A DNA stretch of 43,332 bases from Virgibacillus subterraneus (GCF_900110695.1 NZ_FOEH01000011.1:1-43332), one strand, 5' to 3'; shown: positions 1 to 9,418, numbered from the stretch's first letter. Numbers and translations: made by a program. Notes: generated by a model from the sequence alone, not told the origin.

Positions 1-95
1 CAACCGGAAAACGAACATATCAACCGGAAAACGAACATATCAACCGGAAAACGAACATATCAACCGGAAAACGAACATATCAACCGGAAAACGAA
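1..95. repeat. 20-bp tandem repeat, 4.75 copies, cut by window edge
   Basis: The unit CAACCGGAAAACGAACATAT occurs four times without any change (1-80), followed by a fifth copy that matches for 15 bases before diverging. All three forward frames are open through the array, with stops at 124-126, 185-187 and 135-137. The reverse strand has a TGA in every unit and, because 20 is not a multiple of 3, is closed in all frames. It may therefore be the 3' end of a coding sequence lying to the left, where every 60 bp would encode a 20-residue repeat, or a non-coding minisatellite. The upstream extent is unknown. Confidence 0.95.
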
Positions 96-145
96 AACAG
101 TCAGCAGAAGAATCGACACAATCTGATAATTTTATAAAAAAGGGG

Positions 146-174
146 TTGATTTTATCACTTTATTACTTTATCAT
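146..174 (+). promoter_or_regulatory. candidate SigA promoter for the antiporter-family gene
   Basis: TTGATT (146-151), a 17-base spacer and TATCAT (169-174) lie about 65 bases before the ATG at 239. The match is 4/6 and 5/6 with ideal spacing. It is inferred from sequence only. Confidence 0.45.
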
Positions 175-238
175 GATGAAGTGTTAAAATAATGATTATA
201 AAAGTTAAGGTAATAGATAGAGAGAGGGGAAATAGATT

Positions 239-1546
239 ATGGAATGGGTAGTAGTTGTATCAGTGCTAGTCATGACGATTCTAAGCTTGCTGCGAGTAAA
301 TGTAATTATTGCAATTATTGCAGCAGCAATTACAGCTGGTTTAATGTCTGGGTTGAACACTATTGAATCAATTGAAATGTTAGTTAGCGGGATGGGTGGT
401 CAAGCGAGCACAGCATTAAGTTATGTCCTGCTTGGGGCTTTTGCTGTTGCAATTAGTTATACTGGGATAACGACTATTCTAGTAAATTATTTAATTCGTG
501 TTTTAACTGGAAAGAAAACAATGACATTACTGGCAATTGCTGGTGTGGCATCATTATCTCAAAATCTTGTACCAGTTCATATTGCATTTATACCAATTTT
601 AATTCCACCATTATTAAAGCTTTTTGATGATATGAAAATGGACAGGCGTGGTGTTGCAACTGCCCTGACATTTGGTCTAAAAGCACCTTATGTTATGATT
701 CCCGCAGGGTTCGGCCTCCTTTTTCACGAAGCAATAGTTAAAGGGATGGAGCAAAGCGGAGTTGACATAACGATTTCAGAATCAGCGTTATCGATGTTAA
801 TACCTGGTTCCGGTATGATAGTTGGTTTATTGATTGCTGTGTTTATTACGTATCGCAACAATCGTGAATCGGTTCCTGGAGCTGGTGGGGAAGTTGATTT
901 CACAGCTCCTAAATTGGAAAAAATTAAATTTAATAAAAGCCATCTCCTAACATTGGTTGCTATTGTAGCTGCATTAGCTGTCCAATTAATAACTGAGAAT
1001 TTAATTGTCGGTGCATTAACTGGTCTTGTTCTCATGTTCTTACTTCTTGTTGTACCATTTAATAATGGAGATAAAGTTGTTAGCGATGGAATTTCCATGA
1101 TGGGGACAATTGCCTTTGTTATGCTTGTTGCTTCCGGATTTGGAAAAATTTTAACAGAAACAGGTGCAGTAGACGCATTAGTTGAAGTATCTTCTGGGTT
1201 TCTTGGGAACAATAAACCATTAATAGCATTTATACTATTACTTGTTGGGTTAGTGGTTACAATTGGTATCGGGTCATCGTTTGGTACCATTCCAATTTTA
1301 GCGGCACTTTATGTACCAATTTGTATTGCTGCAGGATTTTCACCGATGGCGACAGCTACATTAATCGGAACTGCCGGAGCATTAGGTGATGCGGGATCAC
1401 CAGCATCAGACAGTACACTTGGACCAACTTCAGGGCTGAATGCAGATGGAAAGCACCACCACATTTGGGATACTTGTGTTCCGACGTTTATACACTTTAA
1501 CATTCCATTGTTTATATTCGGTTGGATTGGTGCAATCATTTTATAA
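239..1546 (+). CDS. Na+/H+ antiporter-family transporter (YuiF-like)
   Basis: A 435-residue polytopic membrane protein with about 11-12 hydrophobic segments and almost no soluble part. The conserved block near residues 380-405 (GDAGSPASDSTLGPTSGL followed by a His triplet and WDTCVP) and the VPVHIAF segment near residue 105 are hallmarks of the YuiF/NhaC-like group within the ion transporter superfamily. Members are annotated as Na+/H+ antiporters or as amino-acid permeases, so the substrate is not settled by sequence. The start has an AGGGGAA ribosome site 8 bases upstream. It is probably monocistronic: its promoter lies just after the tandem repeat and pdaA follows 55 bases later with its own ribosome site. 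Length is normal for the family. Confidence 0.85.
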   Translation: MEWVVVVSVLVMTILSLLRVNVIIAIIAAAITAGLMSGLNTIESIEMLVSGMGGQASTALSYVLLGAFAVAISYTGITTILVNYLIRVLTGKKTMTLLAIAGVASLSQNLVPVHIAFIPILIPPLLKLFDDMKMDRRGVATALTFGLKAPYVMIPAGFGLLFHEAIVKGMEQSGVDITISESALSMLIPGSGMIVGLLIAVFITYRNNRESVPGAGGEVDFTAPKLEKIKFNKSHLLTLVAIVAALAVQLITENLIVGALTGLVLMFLLLVVPFNNGDKVVSDGISMMGTIAFVMLVASGFGKILTETGAVDALVEVSSGFLGNNKPLIAFILLLVGLVVTIGIGSSFGTIPILAALYVPICIAAGFSPMATATLIGTAGALGDAGSPASDSTLGPTSGLNADGKHHHIWDTCVPTFIHFNIPLFIFGWIGAIIL

Positions 1547-1601
1547 AATGAATAATTAACGGTTGAAATGGAGAAAGTAAGGAAAAAATGGGTGGGTTGT
1601 T

Positions 1602-2402
1602 ATGCGAAAATGTGGTTTTTCAGCATTAATTATCTTCTTGTCTATCCTTACTTTTTTTTCATATACTGAGAAAATTCTTGCGAGTAGTGGTTATGGATGG
1701 GGATTTAAAAAGAATACAGAACATAAAATTCCGGATATAGGAGAGTACAAAGAAATATTGGATGAATTCGGATCTTATTATGCGGATGATTCCGGTGAAA
1801 AAGTGCTGTATGTAACTTTTGATAATGGTTATGAGCAAGGCTATACTGATGAAGTTCTGGATGTCCTGCAAAAAGAAAACGTTCCATCTGCATTTTTTTT
1901 GACAGGCCATTATGTAAAAAGCCAACCAGACCTTGTGAAGCGAATGGTTGATGAAGGGCATATTATTGGGAATCACTCGTACCATCACCCAGATTTTACT
2001 ATAGTGTCAAAGGAAACGATGAAAAAGGAATTGGAAACTTTGGAGCAGGCTGTGGCTGATGTTTCAACCCAGAAGGAGCTAAAATACTTACGCCCGCCCA
2101 AAGGAGTTTTTAATAAAAAGACACTTAAGTGGTCAAATGAGTTAGGGTATATCCATATTTTCTGGTCGCTGGCATTTACTGATTGGAATACCAGTGAGCA
2201 AAAAGGCTGGAAGTACGCATATGAAAATATTATGAAACAAATTCATCCTGGGGCTGTAATCCTCCTCCATACCGTATCCTCTGATAATGCCCAAGCACTG
2301 GATAAATTAATTACCGAATTGAAAAAGCAAGGATATACATTTAAAAGCTTAGACCATTTAGTATTAAAAAATATGTTGCCAGCACCTATATATGGCTATT
2401 AG
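1602..2402 (+). CDS. pdaA: PdaA-type polysaccharide deacetylase (muramic delta-lactam synthesis)
   Basis: A 266-residue carbohydrate esterase family 4 protein. An N-terminal signal segment (residues 5-27) sends it across the membrane. The NodB fold shows the PdaA-specific variant FDNGYE (73-78) in place of FDDGP, the metal-binding GNHSYHHPDF (H125, H129), the RPPKG motif near residue 163 and the late LLH motif near 223. PdaA removes the acetyl group from N-acetylmuramic acid so that the muramic delta-lactam of spore cortex can form; cortex without it is not degraded at germination. Length equals that of the B. subtilis protein (about 263). The ATG follows GGTGGG, a mediocre ribosome site. It implies an endospore former. 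Expression in the forespore is expected from the family; no sigma-G promoter was recognised here. Confidence 0.92.
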   Translation: MRKCGFSALIIFLSILTFFSYTEKILASSGYGWGFKKNTEHKIPDIGEYKEILDEFGSYYADDSGEKVLYVTFDNGYEQGYTDEVLDVLQKENVPSAFFLTGHYVKSQPDLVKRMVDEGHIIGNHSYHHPDFTIVSKETMKKELETLEQAVADVSTQKELKYLRPPKGVFNKKTLKWSNELGYIHIFWSLAFTDWNTSEQKGWKYAYENIMKQIHPGAVILLHTVSSDNAQALDKLITELKKQGYTFKSLDHLVLKNMLPAPIYGY

Positions 2403-2409
2403 TTAATAA

Positions 2410-2446
2410 ATAACGGTATCCCAATTATGGAGTACCGTTATTTTTT
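2410..2446. terminator. bidirectional terminator between pdaA and the permease gene
   Basis: The 9-bp stem ATAACGGTA (2410-2418) / TACCGTTAT (2433-2441), extended by TCC/GGA with one bulge, is followed by a T run on the + strand. The convergent permease gene has its stop codon inside the loop, so one hairpin can end both transcripts. Confidence 0.8.
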
Positions 2447-4482
2447 ATATTATATTTAATGATTTTGAAACTATTGGAATTAATCTCATAGTCGGGATTA
2501 TTTTCAGGTAGACGATTACTGCGTTTTTTCTTAATCTTACGCAAGTTATAAATTACCCCAACTTTAGTCTGTTGTATCTCTTTTACCCCTTGAATGATGA
2601 ACTGCATAGCGAAAATACTTAAGATAAAAGCGATCAGTACCCAAGCAATTATCCAGTATTTCCCGGACGAAAGGGCATTTGCTGTTGAACCGAGCATTCC
2701 CGACCATTCATAGGTAATCGACCTTGGGGGATCCTTGACAGCCCCAAAGGAAATGTTTGTCCCTCCGAAGAAAAAGTTAAAAATTCCTAAATGCATAAAG
2801 ATGACAAGAACCTGGATAAATTGTTGTCCAAATAGGATTGTCATCCGTGGTCCGATATGTGGTAAAACATGCCGCCAAAAGATATGGAATCTACCTCCCC
2901 CAAGTACCCGGGCGCTTTTGATAAACTCAGCATTTAGTACCCGCTTCATCTCATTTCCTGAAAGCACAGAGGTTAACGGCACAACCAGTATTGTTAGGAT
3001 GATGATTTCGTATATTATTCGTTCTGTAAATGAATAAGCAAATCCATTAAATTGCTCCATTAAAATTGGTCTGAGCAATAAATATGCAATTAAGCTTAAC
3101 GGCAAAAAGTGAATGGAATCAACTGTCTTTTCAATCCAATTTTGCCTTTTGGGTCCCAGTGTAAATGCAAACATTACTCCCCCAATCATTCCGATAATTA
3201 CTCGGAGAAAAGCAATAATCAGAGCGAAAATTAATGTATATTTTGCTCCGATAACTAGCATGTCAGAAATACTGAATCCTAACTTGTCAGACCCGAGTAG
3301 AAAGGGATCTGGCGGTGGATGAGGAGGCGTGCTTTGAATTGTTACACCATCATTTTCATAAACAATTCTTGTCTTATCAATATGATTATCGGTAGTAATA
3401 GAATAAATAGCACTGTAACTGATCAGCACGATAAAAAATAGGCTTCCTACCGCAAATTTCCAGTTTTTCATATGCCTGAAGAACAACAAGAATGGTGCAA
3501 ATAATTGCTTCCAAGGTTTAAATCTACTCCAGTTAAACTTGCGGAGTCGCCTAAATAATTGGTTGATGGAGAAGAAAGATAACATGGATTTTCTGTTAAC
3601 TGGTGTTTCATCTCCAGACAAATGGATATCCTGCCCTGTCCATAAATCAACCAGCCGGAAGATTAAAAAGAAAGGCGTAAACAGCAAAATTAGTGATACA
3701 GCAATTGTCATAGGTGTGAAACTTTCAATTATGAAGAAGCTGAATCCGTGTACATTAAAAATGCGCTCGATAATAAACTGACTTGAAAGTGTTGCCCAAA
3801 GTATTATTTTAGTGTGATGAAACGTTGTTGGAAGAATATTTTTTAATATGTGCCGTACAAGTACGCTGAATTTCTTAATCCCTTTGCTTTTCAGGAATAT
3901 AACGTAATCCTTCGTGAATTCCTCTTCAATCATCAACAATAGAATCTTGAACAAGGAGACCATTGGTAAAATTGCTAATGTCACAATGGGGCCAGCATAT
4001 GCTTTGTCATCCAGATAGGTCGCAACCTGGAATAGTTCAATTTCATATGTCTGTTTAACATAGATAACAATCATCTGCAGAACAGCTGCAATGACGATGT
4101 CAGGAATAGATTCAAGAAAATCGAGAAGTCTCTTAACAATATGTAGTACTCTTTTAGGTAAGAAGTTTGTAATTAAGGCGAAACTGAATGCGAGCACGAA
4201 GCCTAGTAGCAGAGCACCAATAAGTATTTGCATAGAATAAATAAAAGGTTCCCACAACGTTCCGATAAGCGGAAATTGTCCCGGTGAATTTGGTACTTGA
4301 TAAACCCAGGATTCTGGCTGGACGAATTTAACGAGAAATGTGCTAAGATCCTTGAAGTAATTCAGCGGATTAGACAGACCTGATGTCTGAAAAAATTGTG
4401 GGAAGACACTTATACAAATAATTCCGAAAACTCCAAGTGTATAAAAAAGTAGTAGTTTAGCTAACTTTATCATTTGTTCCAA
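2425..4482 (-). CDS. fused oligopeptide-type ABC permease (DppB-like + DppC-like halves)
   Basis: A 685-residue protein that joins two binding-protein-dependent permease domains normally encoded by separate genes. The N half (about 1-290) resembles DppB/OppB, with a coupling loop around FLKSKGIKKFSVLVRHILKN. The C half (about 340-650) resembles DppC/OppC, with a clear EAA-type loop at FIKSARVLGGGRFHIFWRHV. A charged linker (about 290-335) connects them, and a basic tail follows. It would form the whole membrane pore of a peptide or nickel-type importer, but no binding protein or ATPase gene lies nearby, so it must use partners encoded elsewhere. The TTG start at 4482 is 4 bases after AAGG; ATG at 4473 is the alternative. 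The substrate cannot be told. Confidence 0.82.
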   Translation of the reverse strand: MEQMIKLAKLLLFYTLGVFGIICISVFPQFFQTSGLSNPLNYFKDLSTFLVKFVQPESWVYQVPNSPGQFPLIGTLWEPFIYSMQILIGALLLGFVLAFSFALITNFLPKRVLHIVKRLLDFLESIPDIVIAAVLQMIVIYVKQTYEIELFQVATYLDDKAYAGPIVTLAILPMVSLFKILLLMIEEEFTKDYVIFLKSKGIKKFSVLVRHILKNILPTTFHHTKIILWATLSSQFIIERIFNVHGFSFFIIESFTPMTIAVSLILLFTPFFLIFRLVDLWTGQDIHLSGDETPVNRKSMLSFFSINQLFRRLRKFNWSRFKPWKQLFAPFLLFFRHMKNWKFAVGSLFFIVLISYSAIYSITTDNHIDKTRIVYENDGVTIQSTPPHPPPDPFLLGSDKLGFSISDMLVIGAKYTLIFALIIAFLRVIIGMIGGVMFAFTLGPKRQNWIEKTVDSIHFLPLSLIAYLLLRPILMEQFNGFAYSFTERIIYEIIILTILVVPLTSVLSGNEMKRVLNAEFIKSARVLGGGRFHIFWRHVLPHIGPRMTILFGQQFIQVLVIFMHLGIFNFFFGGTNISFGAVKDPPRSITYEWSGMLGSTANALSSGKYWIIAWVLIAFILSIFAMQFIIQGVKEIQQTKVGVIYNLRKIKKKRSNRLPENNPDYEINSNSFKIIKYNIKNNGTP

Positions 4483-4537
4483 AGCACCTTTTCAGTAGTA
4501 TAATATATCTAGTATATCGAAAATAAATGAAAGTGTA

Positions 4538-4558
4538 TAGAGCTGTCTTACAGCTCTA
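4538..4558 (-). terminator. hairpin after the c-di-GMP gene
   Basis: The 8-bp stem TAGAGCTG / CAGCTCTA with a 5-base loop lies just past the stop codon of the leftward gene ending at 4566. The downstream T tract on the minus strand is interrupted, so termination may be modest. Confidence 0.6.
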
Positions 4559-4565
4559 TTACACA

Positions 4566-7562
4566 TTAAGTATTGTTTTTTTGGATATACGTATAGGGAT
4601 TTTGGTTAATAAAATTTGTGTCAGGTATTGTGTGATTCAGCCGGAGCAGAACACTCATTTTATTAATCACGCCTGCTAAACGATCTTCTTCAGGTTCGCT
4701 AATGTTAAATTCTATGCCGTAATGGAATGTATCTCGCTTAGCCTCGTCTTTCCAAACTAACAACCCATAAAGTTGAAAGTCCTCACCCATTAATTCAATA
4801 TTGAAGGTAAGTTTAATAGTAGAACTAACCGGAAGCTTAAGTGATGAAAGGATTTTTAGTCCACCAAGACCAATGTCCTCAACCAATACTTGAGCGGATC
4901 CCAAATTAACCTTTTTCTCATTTACTTCCATAATCGTCATTTCGCCAAGGGCTGGAGTAGGGAATTTCAATCGGTAAAAACTTCTCCGTTCATCCTCAGG
5001 CATTTTATTTACTTTAGGTTTTGTAGGTTTAATATAACCTGTTTCCAGCATCTGTTCAAATATATCCAATGAAACTGGTTTAGAGAATAAGTAACCTTGT
5101 ATTTCGTCGCATTCTTTTTGTTTCAGGAAATTAAGCTGTTCATATTCTTCCACGCCTTCAGCTATAACCTTCATATCCATGCCTTTTGCCAAGTGTAAAA
5201 CGGAAGAAATAATAGCGGTGTCCTTTTTATTCTCCTCGTTTATATTCTGGACAAAAACCTGGTCAATCTTAATTGTATCAGCATTAAATTCCCTTAAATA
5301 CGTAAGCGATGCAAATCCGGTTCCAAAGTCATCGATAGCGATTTTAACGCCCAATTCTCTCAAACCGTCAAGGGTGTTTAATACATTCTTTTCGCTCTTC
5401 AATAAGGACCCTTCCGTAATTTCAAGCTCGAGGAATTTTGCGGGCACATCATATTTATTGAGCAGGTCTGCCACAAATTCAACCAATCCTTTTTTCATGA
5501 GCCGGATTGGCGATACATTGATTGAAATAGGGCGAACAGTATATCCTTTATCTTTCCATATCCGTATTTGTTTGCAGACATTTTCGATTACCCAGTCACC
5601 AATTTGATGGATAAGATGATTTTCTTCAGCTAATGGAATAAATTCTCCAGGTGACACCATTCCCCATTCCTCGTGATTCCACCGAATTAACGCCTCTGCA
5701 CCTTTAATGACACCAGTTGAGGTCGCAACTTGGGGTTGATAATATATTTCAAACTCTTCTTTTTCAATGGCTTTACGCATATCTTTTTCAAGTACATATT
5801 TCTTATATGAGGTAATATCTCGTGTGAATGAGTACAACTGGTAATTATTTTTTCCTAGTTGCTTAGCGTGGAATAAAGCAGCATGAGCACTCTCAATTAA
5901 GGTGAGCTTGTTATCGCCATCCTCTGGAAAAAAGCTAATACCGATACTCGTTGTTACATACATTTCGTATCCATCAACAGTGACTGGCTCTTCAATCGCT
6001 TCAATAATTTGTTCAGCCAAGTTAAAAATGAACTCCTTTGAAGAGTATTTTTCAAAAAGGACAATAAAGTCATTACTGCTGATACGGGCAAGATAGCCTC
6101 CATCTGGTATTGCTGATAATAATCTGCTTGCGACTTTTTTAAGGACTTCATCACCAATCTGATATCCAAGTGAATCATTGATAAGTTGGAAGCGATCCAA
6201 GTCGAGGTAAAATAAAGCAAAATTATTGGATGGTTCATCCTTGCATAAATCATCTACTTTTTCATATAAGCTGCGCTGATTTGGAAGAGCTGTTAATGTG
6301 TCATGGGTTGCAAAATGTTTCAGCTGTTCTTGCATTTCAATTTCACTAGTAGCATCAGCAAGCATTCCAAATAAGTGGGTTAATTCACCTTCATCATTAA
6401 ACCAAGGTACTGTTTGGTCATAAACCCATTTGGTAGTACCGTCCCCACAATTAATACGGTATTTATGCGAAAGTGATTTACCCTTGGTTAATATGCTTTG
6501 TTTTTCCATCACTTTTTCTTTATCTGAAGAGTGAACAATGTTTAGCCAGATTTTTGGGTCGTTGTATAACTCTTTTAATGGATATTGAAGAATCTCTTCT
6601 GCTCCTTTTGAAATATACTCTACTTTACCTGTATCGTATTCTTTCAGCCAAAACCCAACTGCTAAATAATCAAGTAGACGTCTGGTGTTTCGTTTTGATT
6701 CGTCCATTTTAATTTCTAATAGTTGCTGGGTTGTATAGTCTCTTACAACTCCTACAAACTTATATGGTTTATTGTTTTTCCACATCACTTCAGCTTGTAC
6801 TCTTAAATAGCGTATTTTATTAGTCTTCCCATGATAAATTCGAAACTCAGAAATATAACTTGTTCCCTTTGCGATTGCACTTTCAACGATATTTCTTGAC
6901 TTTTCGTAATCATCCGGGTGCATAAATTCAAATGGGGTATCCATTGATACGGTAGATTGACTTTTATCTAATCCAAAAATGTCATAGGTGTAGTCAGAAC
7001 AGAATATTTCATCATCATCAATTACGTATTCCCAGCTACCAATTTTAGCAATTTGCTGGGCATGTTCCAGATGACTTTTGTTTAACTCTAATTCTGCCAG
7101 TGTTTGTTGATGTGTTGTGTTATCTCGAACAATGATACTTACTCCTTCAATACTTCCATTTAAATGTTTAATAGGAATAAACGTAAGATTTGTATGTAAC
7201 GTTTCTTTATATTTATTTAAAAAAGTCATTTCATTTCTAATTGTTTTGCCTTTTAATGCTTGATAGAGTGCCGATTTTAATTGATGATAGTCTTTTTTAC
7301 TCAACAATTCTTCATGGTCAAATGATTCACTTGGAGTATACCCAAAGAATTCATTTATACTGCCCCTATTTTGAGAGAGGATTTCCCCGTTTGGTGAAAG
7401 GACTACAATTAGGTCCGGGTGATACATTGCTAGTGAGACAGAGTAGTGTTGCAACAGATTCTTGTCTGTATTATCTTCTGCTGTTATATCCTTCTTGTTC
7501 TTGAATAATGATGATAATTGATTTGCCCCATGCTTGCCAGAATTGTTTCCCACACTAATCAT
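4566..7562 (-). CDS. PAS-PAS-PAS-GGDEF(degenerate)-EAL-PilZ c-di-GMP signalling protein
   Basis: About 998 residues with no membrane segment. In order: three PAS domains (about 38-145, 165-285, 290-410), GGDEF (412-585), EAL (592-842) and PilZ (857-975). The GGDEF signature is replaced by SSNDF (495-499), so cyclase activity is unlikely, although such domains can bind GTP allosterically. The EAL part keeps the EAL triplet, LELEITEG, DDFGTG and the late AEGVE and QGY motifs, as expected of an active c-di-GMP phosphodiesterase. PilZ has RxxxR (within RRSFYR) and DIGLGG, with Gly where Ser is usual, so c-di-GMP binding is likely but variant. Start: ATG 7562 sits 7 bases after GGTGA; ATG 7595 lacks a ribosome site, and GTG 7553 is a further option. 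Its likely role is to tune motility or biofilm in response to a PAS-sensed cue. Confidence 0.9.
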   Translation of the reverse strand: MISVGNNSGKHGANQLSSLFKNKKDITAEDNTDKNLLQHYSVSLAMYHPDLIVVLSPNGEILSQNRGSINEFFGYTPSESFDHEELLSKKDYHQLKSALYQALKGKTIRNEMTFLNKYKETLHTNLTFIPIKHLNGSIEGVSIIVRDNTTHQQTLAELELNKSHLEHAQQIAKIGSWEYVIDDDEIFCSDYTYDIFGLDKSQSTVSMDTPFEFMHPDDYEKSRNIVESAIAKGTSYISEFRIYHGKTNKIRYLRVQAEVMWKNNKPYKFVGVVRDYTTQQLLEIKMDESKRNTRRLLDYLAVGFWLKEYDTGKVEYISKGAEEILQYPLKELYNDPKIWLNIVHSSDKEKVMEKQSILTKGKSLSHKYRINCGDGTTKWVYDQTVPWFNDEGELTHLFGMLADATSEIEMQEQLKHFATHDTLTALPNQRSLYEKVDDLCKDEPSNNFALFYLDLDRFQLINDSLGYQIGDEVLKKVASRLLSAIPDGGYLARISSNDFIVLFEKYSSKEFIFNLAEQIIEAIEEPVTVDGYEMYVTTSIGISFFPEDGDNKLTLIESAHAALFHAKQLGKNNYQLYSFTRDITSYKKYVLEKDMRKAIEKEEFEIYYQPQVATSTGVIKGAEALIRWNHEEWGMVSPGEFIPLAEENHLIHQIGDWVIENVCKQIRIWKDKGYTVRPISINVSPIRLMKKGLVEFVADLLNKYDVPAKFLELEITEGSLLKSEKNVLNTLDGLRELGVKIAIDDFGTGFASLTYLREFNADTIKIDQVFVQNINEENKKDTAIISSVLHLAKGMDMKVIAEGVEEYEQLNFLKQKECDEIQGYLFSKPVSLDIFEQMLETGYIKPTKPKVNKMPEDERRSFYRLKFPTPALGEMTIMEVNEKKVNLGSAQVLVEDIGLGGLKILSSLKLPVSSTIKLTFNIELMGEDFQLYGLLVWKDEAKRDTFHYGIEFNISEPEEDRLAGVINKMSVLLRLNHTIPDTNFINQNPYTYIQKNNT

Positions 7563-7692
7563 CCCTTCTTCACCGCAATGGTATAAAATTACCATTATGT
7601 ACTATATTGTAATACAGAAGCTTTATGTTTGAAATAGTATTTTGAAAAATTTGTCGATATAAGTCGAATTCTGTAGCTGTGTCTATAATTTA

Positions 7693-7722
7693 TTTAAAAT
7701 TTTCTTAAATTTTTGCTATACT
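7693..7722 (+). promoter_or_regulatory. candidate extended -10 promoter for the acyl-CoA synthetase
   Basis: TGC followed by TATACT (7717-7722) makes an extended -10 element. The -35 region (TTTAAA near 7693) is weak. The ATG at 7754 follows GGAG by 8 bases. Confidence 0.45.
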
Positions 7723-7753
7723 ATTACAATAACCTAGTATTGGAGTTGATAAG

Positions 7754-9331
7754 ATGAACAGAGATGATTTAATTGCTCCTAAAGATTATAACATTGTAAT
7801 TGAAATGGAGCGTTTTGCAACGGATCCAGCTAGAAAAGCTTTGATTTGGAAAGACGATAAAGGTGCATCAAAAGAGATTACCTATGAACAGTTGATGAAG
7901 AATGTAAATAAAATTGGAAACGCCTTCTTGGAAAATGGTTTAAAAAAAGGAGATAAAATCCTAATCATGATTCCCAGAATGATAGAAGCGTATGAGGTAT
8001 ACTTGGCGGCATTGAAAACGGGAATTATAATTATACCGAGTTCCGAAATGCTGAAAACAAAAGACCTGCAATATCGAATTAGCCATGGTGAGGTAAGTGG
8101 TGTAGTAAGTTATTATCCATTTGTAGATCAGTACAAAGACATTAAAGAATATGATCAATTAGCATTGTTTTCAGTTGGGAAACAAGTTGAAGGCTGGCAT
8201 GATTTGGATTCATTAAAAGAACAGGCTTCTGATCAATTGGAAATGGCTGATACCAAAAGTGATGACATCGCATTTCTGCCATATACATCCGGTACAACCG
8301 GGAATCCAAAGGGAGTGGTACATACACACGGCTGGGGATATGCCCACCTGAAAACAGCTGCCGAAAATTGGTTATGTATTAATGAAGGTGATAAGGTATG
8401 GGCTACAGCAGGTCCAGGCTGGCAGAAATGGATTTGGAGTCCATTCTTATCTGTATTAGGTACAGGTGCAACCGGGTTCGTTTATAATGGTAAATTTGAT
8501 CCGAAAACATACTTAAGTCTTTTACAGGATAATGACATTAATGTATTGTGCTGTACGCCAACTGAGTACCGCTTGATGGCGAAGGTTGATAATCTAACTG
8601 AATATCAATTGCCTGCAATGCACAGTGCGGTTTCAGCAGGCGAACCTTTAAACAGGGAAGTTATCGATACGTTCCAGAAATATTTTGACGTGACCGTTCG
8701 TGATGGTTATGGGCAAACTGAGAATACATTATTGTTAGGTTTTATGAAGGATATGAAAGTAAAACCTGGATCAATGGGTAAACCAACCCCAGGGAATGAT
8801 GTAGAAGTCGTTGATGAAAATGGGTACCCGTTACCAGCTAATGAAATCGGTGATATTGCAGTTAAACTGGATTGTCCTGCACTGTTCCGAGAATATTACA
8901 AGGATTCAGAACGAACAAAAATGTCACAGCGTGGAGAGTATTATGTGACAGGTGACCAGGCATCGAAGGACGAAGACGGGTACTTTTGGTTTGAAGGACG
9001 AAGTGATGATATCATTATTAGTTCCGGCTATACTATCGGACCTTTCGAAGTGGAAGATGCCTTGGTTAAACACCCATCTGTACAAGAATGTGCCGTTGTA
9101 GCAAGTCCAGATGAAATTCGCGGAAATATAGTTAAAGCATTTATTGTACTGCAAGCAGGTGTTGATCCAACCAGTCCTGATCTGGTTCAAGAACTTCAGA
9201 ATCATGTAAAAGAATTAACAGCACCATACAAATATCCAAGACAAATTGATTTTATTGACGAATTGCCGAAAACTACCTCTGGGAAGATTAGAAGAGTAGA
9301 GTTGAGGAAGAAAGAAAGCATTAAAAAATAA
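7754..9331 (+). CDS. acyl-CoA synthetase, MbcS/YtcI-like (AMP-forming)
   Basis: A 525-residue member of the acyl-adenylate (ANL) family. The P-loop-like motif YTSGTTGNPKG (177-187), the adenine-pocket DGYGQTEN, the hinge region TGDQAS...GRSDDIIISSGY and the catalytic lysine in TTSGKIRR (K511) are all present. It activates a carboxylic acid with ATP to an acyl-adenylate and then to the CoA thioester. The closest recalled relatives are the medium- or branched-chain acyl-CoA synthetases of Bacillaceae, rather than acetyl-CoA synthetase, which is over 560 residues. The chain-length preference is not readable here. It stands alone, with its own promoter and a strong terminator behind it. Confidence 0.88.
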   Translation: MNRDDLIAPKDYNIVIEMERFATDPARKALIWKDDKGASKEITYEQLMKNVNKIGNAFLENGLKKGDKILIMIPRMIEAYEVYLAALKTGIIIIPSSEMLKTKDLQYRISHGEVSGVVSYYPFVDQYKDIKEYDQLALFSVGKQVEGWHDLDSLKEQASDQLEMADTKSDDIAFLPYTSGTTGNPKGVVHTHGWGYAHLKTAAENWLCINEGDKVWATAGPGWQKWIWSPFLSVLGTGATGFVYNGKFDPKTYLSLLQDNDINVLCCTPTEYRLMAKVDNLTEYQLPAMHSAVSAGEPLNREVIDTFQKYFDVTVRDGYGQTENTLLLGFMKDMKVKPGSMGKPTPGNDVEVVDENGYPLPANEIGDIAVKLDCPALFREYYKDSERTKMSQRGEYYVTGDQASKDEDGYFWFEGRSDDIIISSGYTIGPFEVEDALVKHPSVQECAVVASPDEIRGNIVKAFIVLQAGVDPTSPDLVQELQNHVKELTAPYKYPRQIDFIDELPKTTSGKIRRVELRKKESIKK

Positions 9332-9370
9332 GTTCAGAAAACTTGGGATTACTGCTTTACTGTTAATAAG

Positions 9371-9407
9371 ACCCAACTGCTCATTAATCAGAGCAGTTGG
9401 GTTATTT
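9371..9407. terminator. strong bidirectional terminator
   Basis: The perfect 12-bp stem ACCCAACTGCTC / GAGCAGTTGGGT with an 8-base loop is followed by TATTTTAG. It lies between convergent genes and serves the acyl-CoA synthetase and the iron ABC operon. Confidence 0.88.
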
Positions 9408-9418
9408 TAGTTCGTCAT

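Noticed and set aside
1-95. CRISPR array
   Set aside because: The repeats are directly adjacent with no spacers.
724-1290. A 188-codon antisense frame within the antiporter gene
   Set aside because: A shadow of a strongly conserved membrane protein on the other strand.
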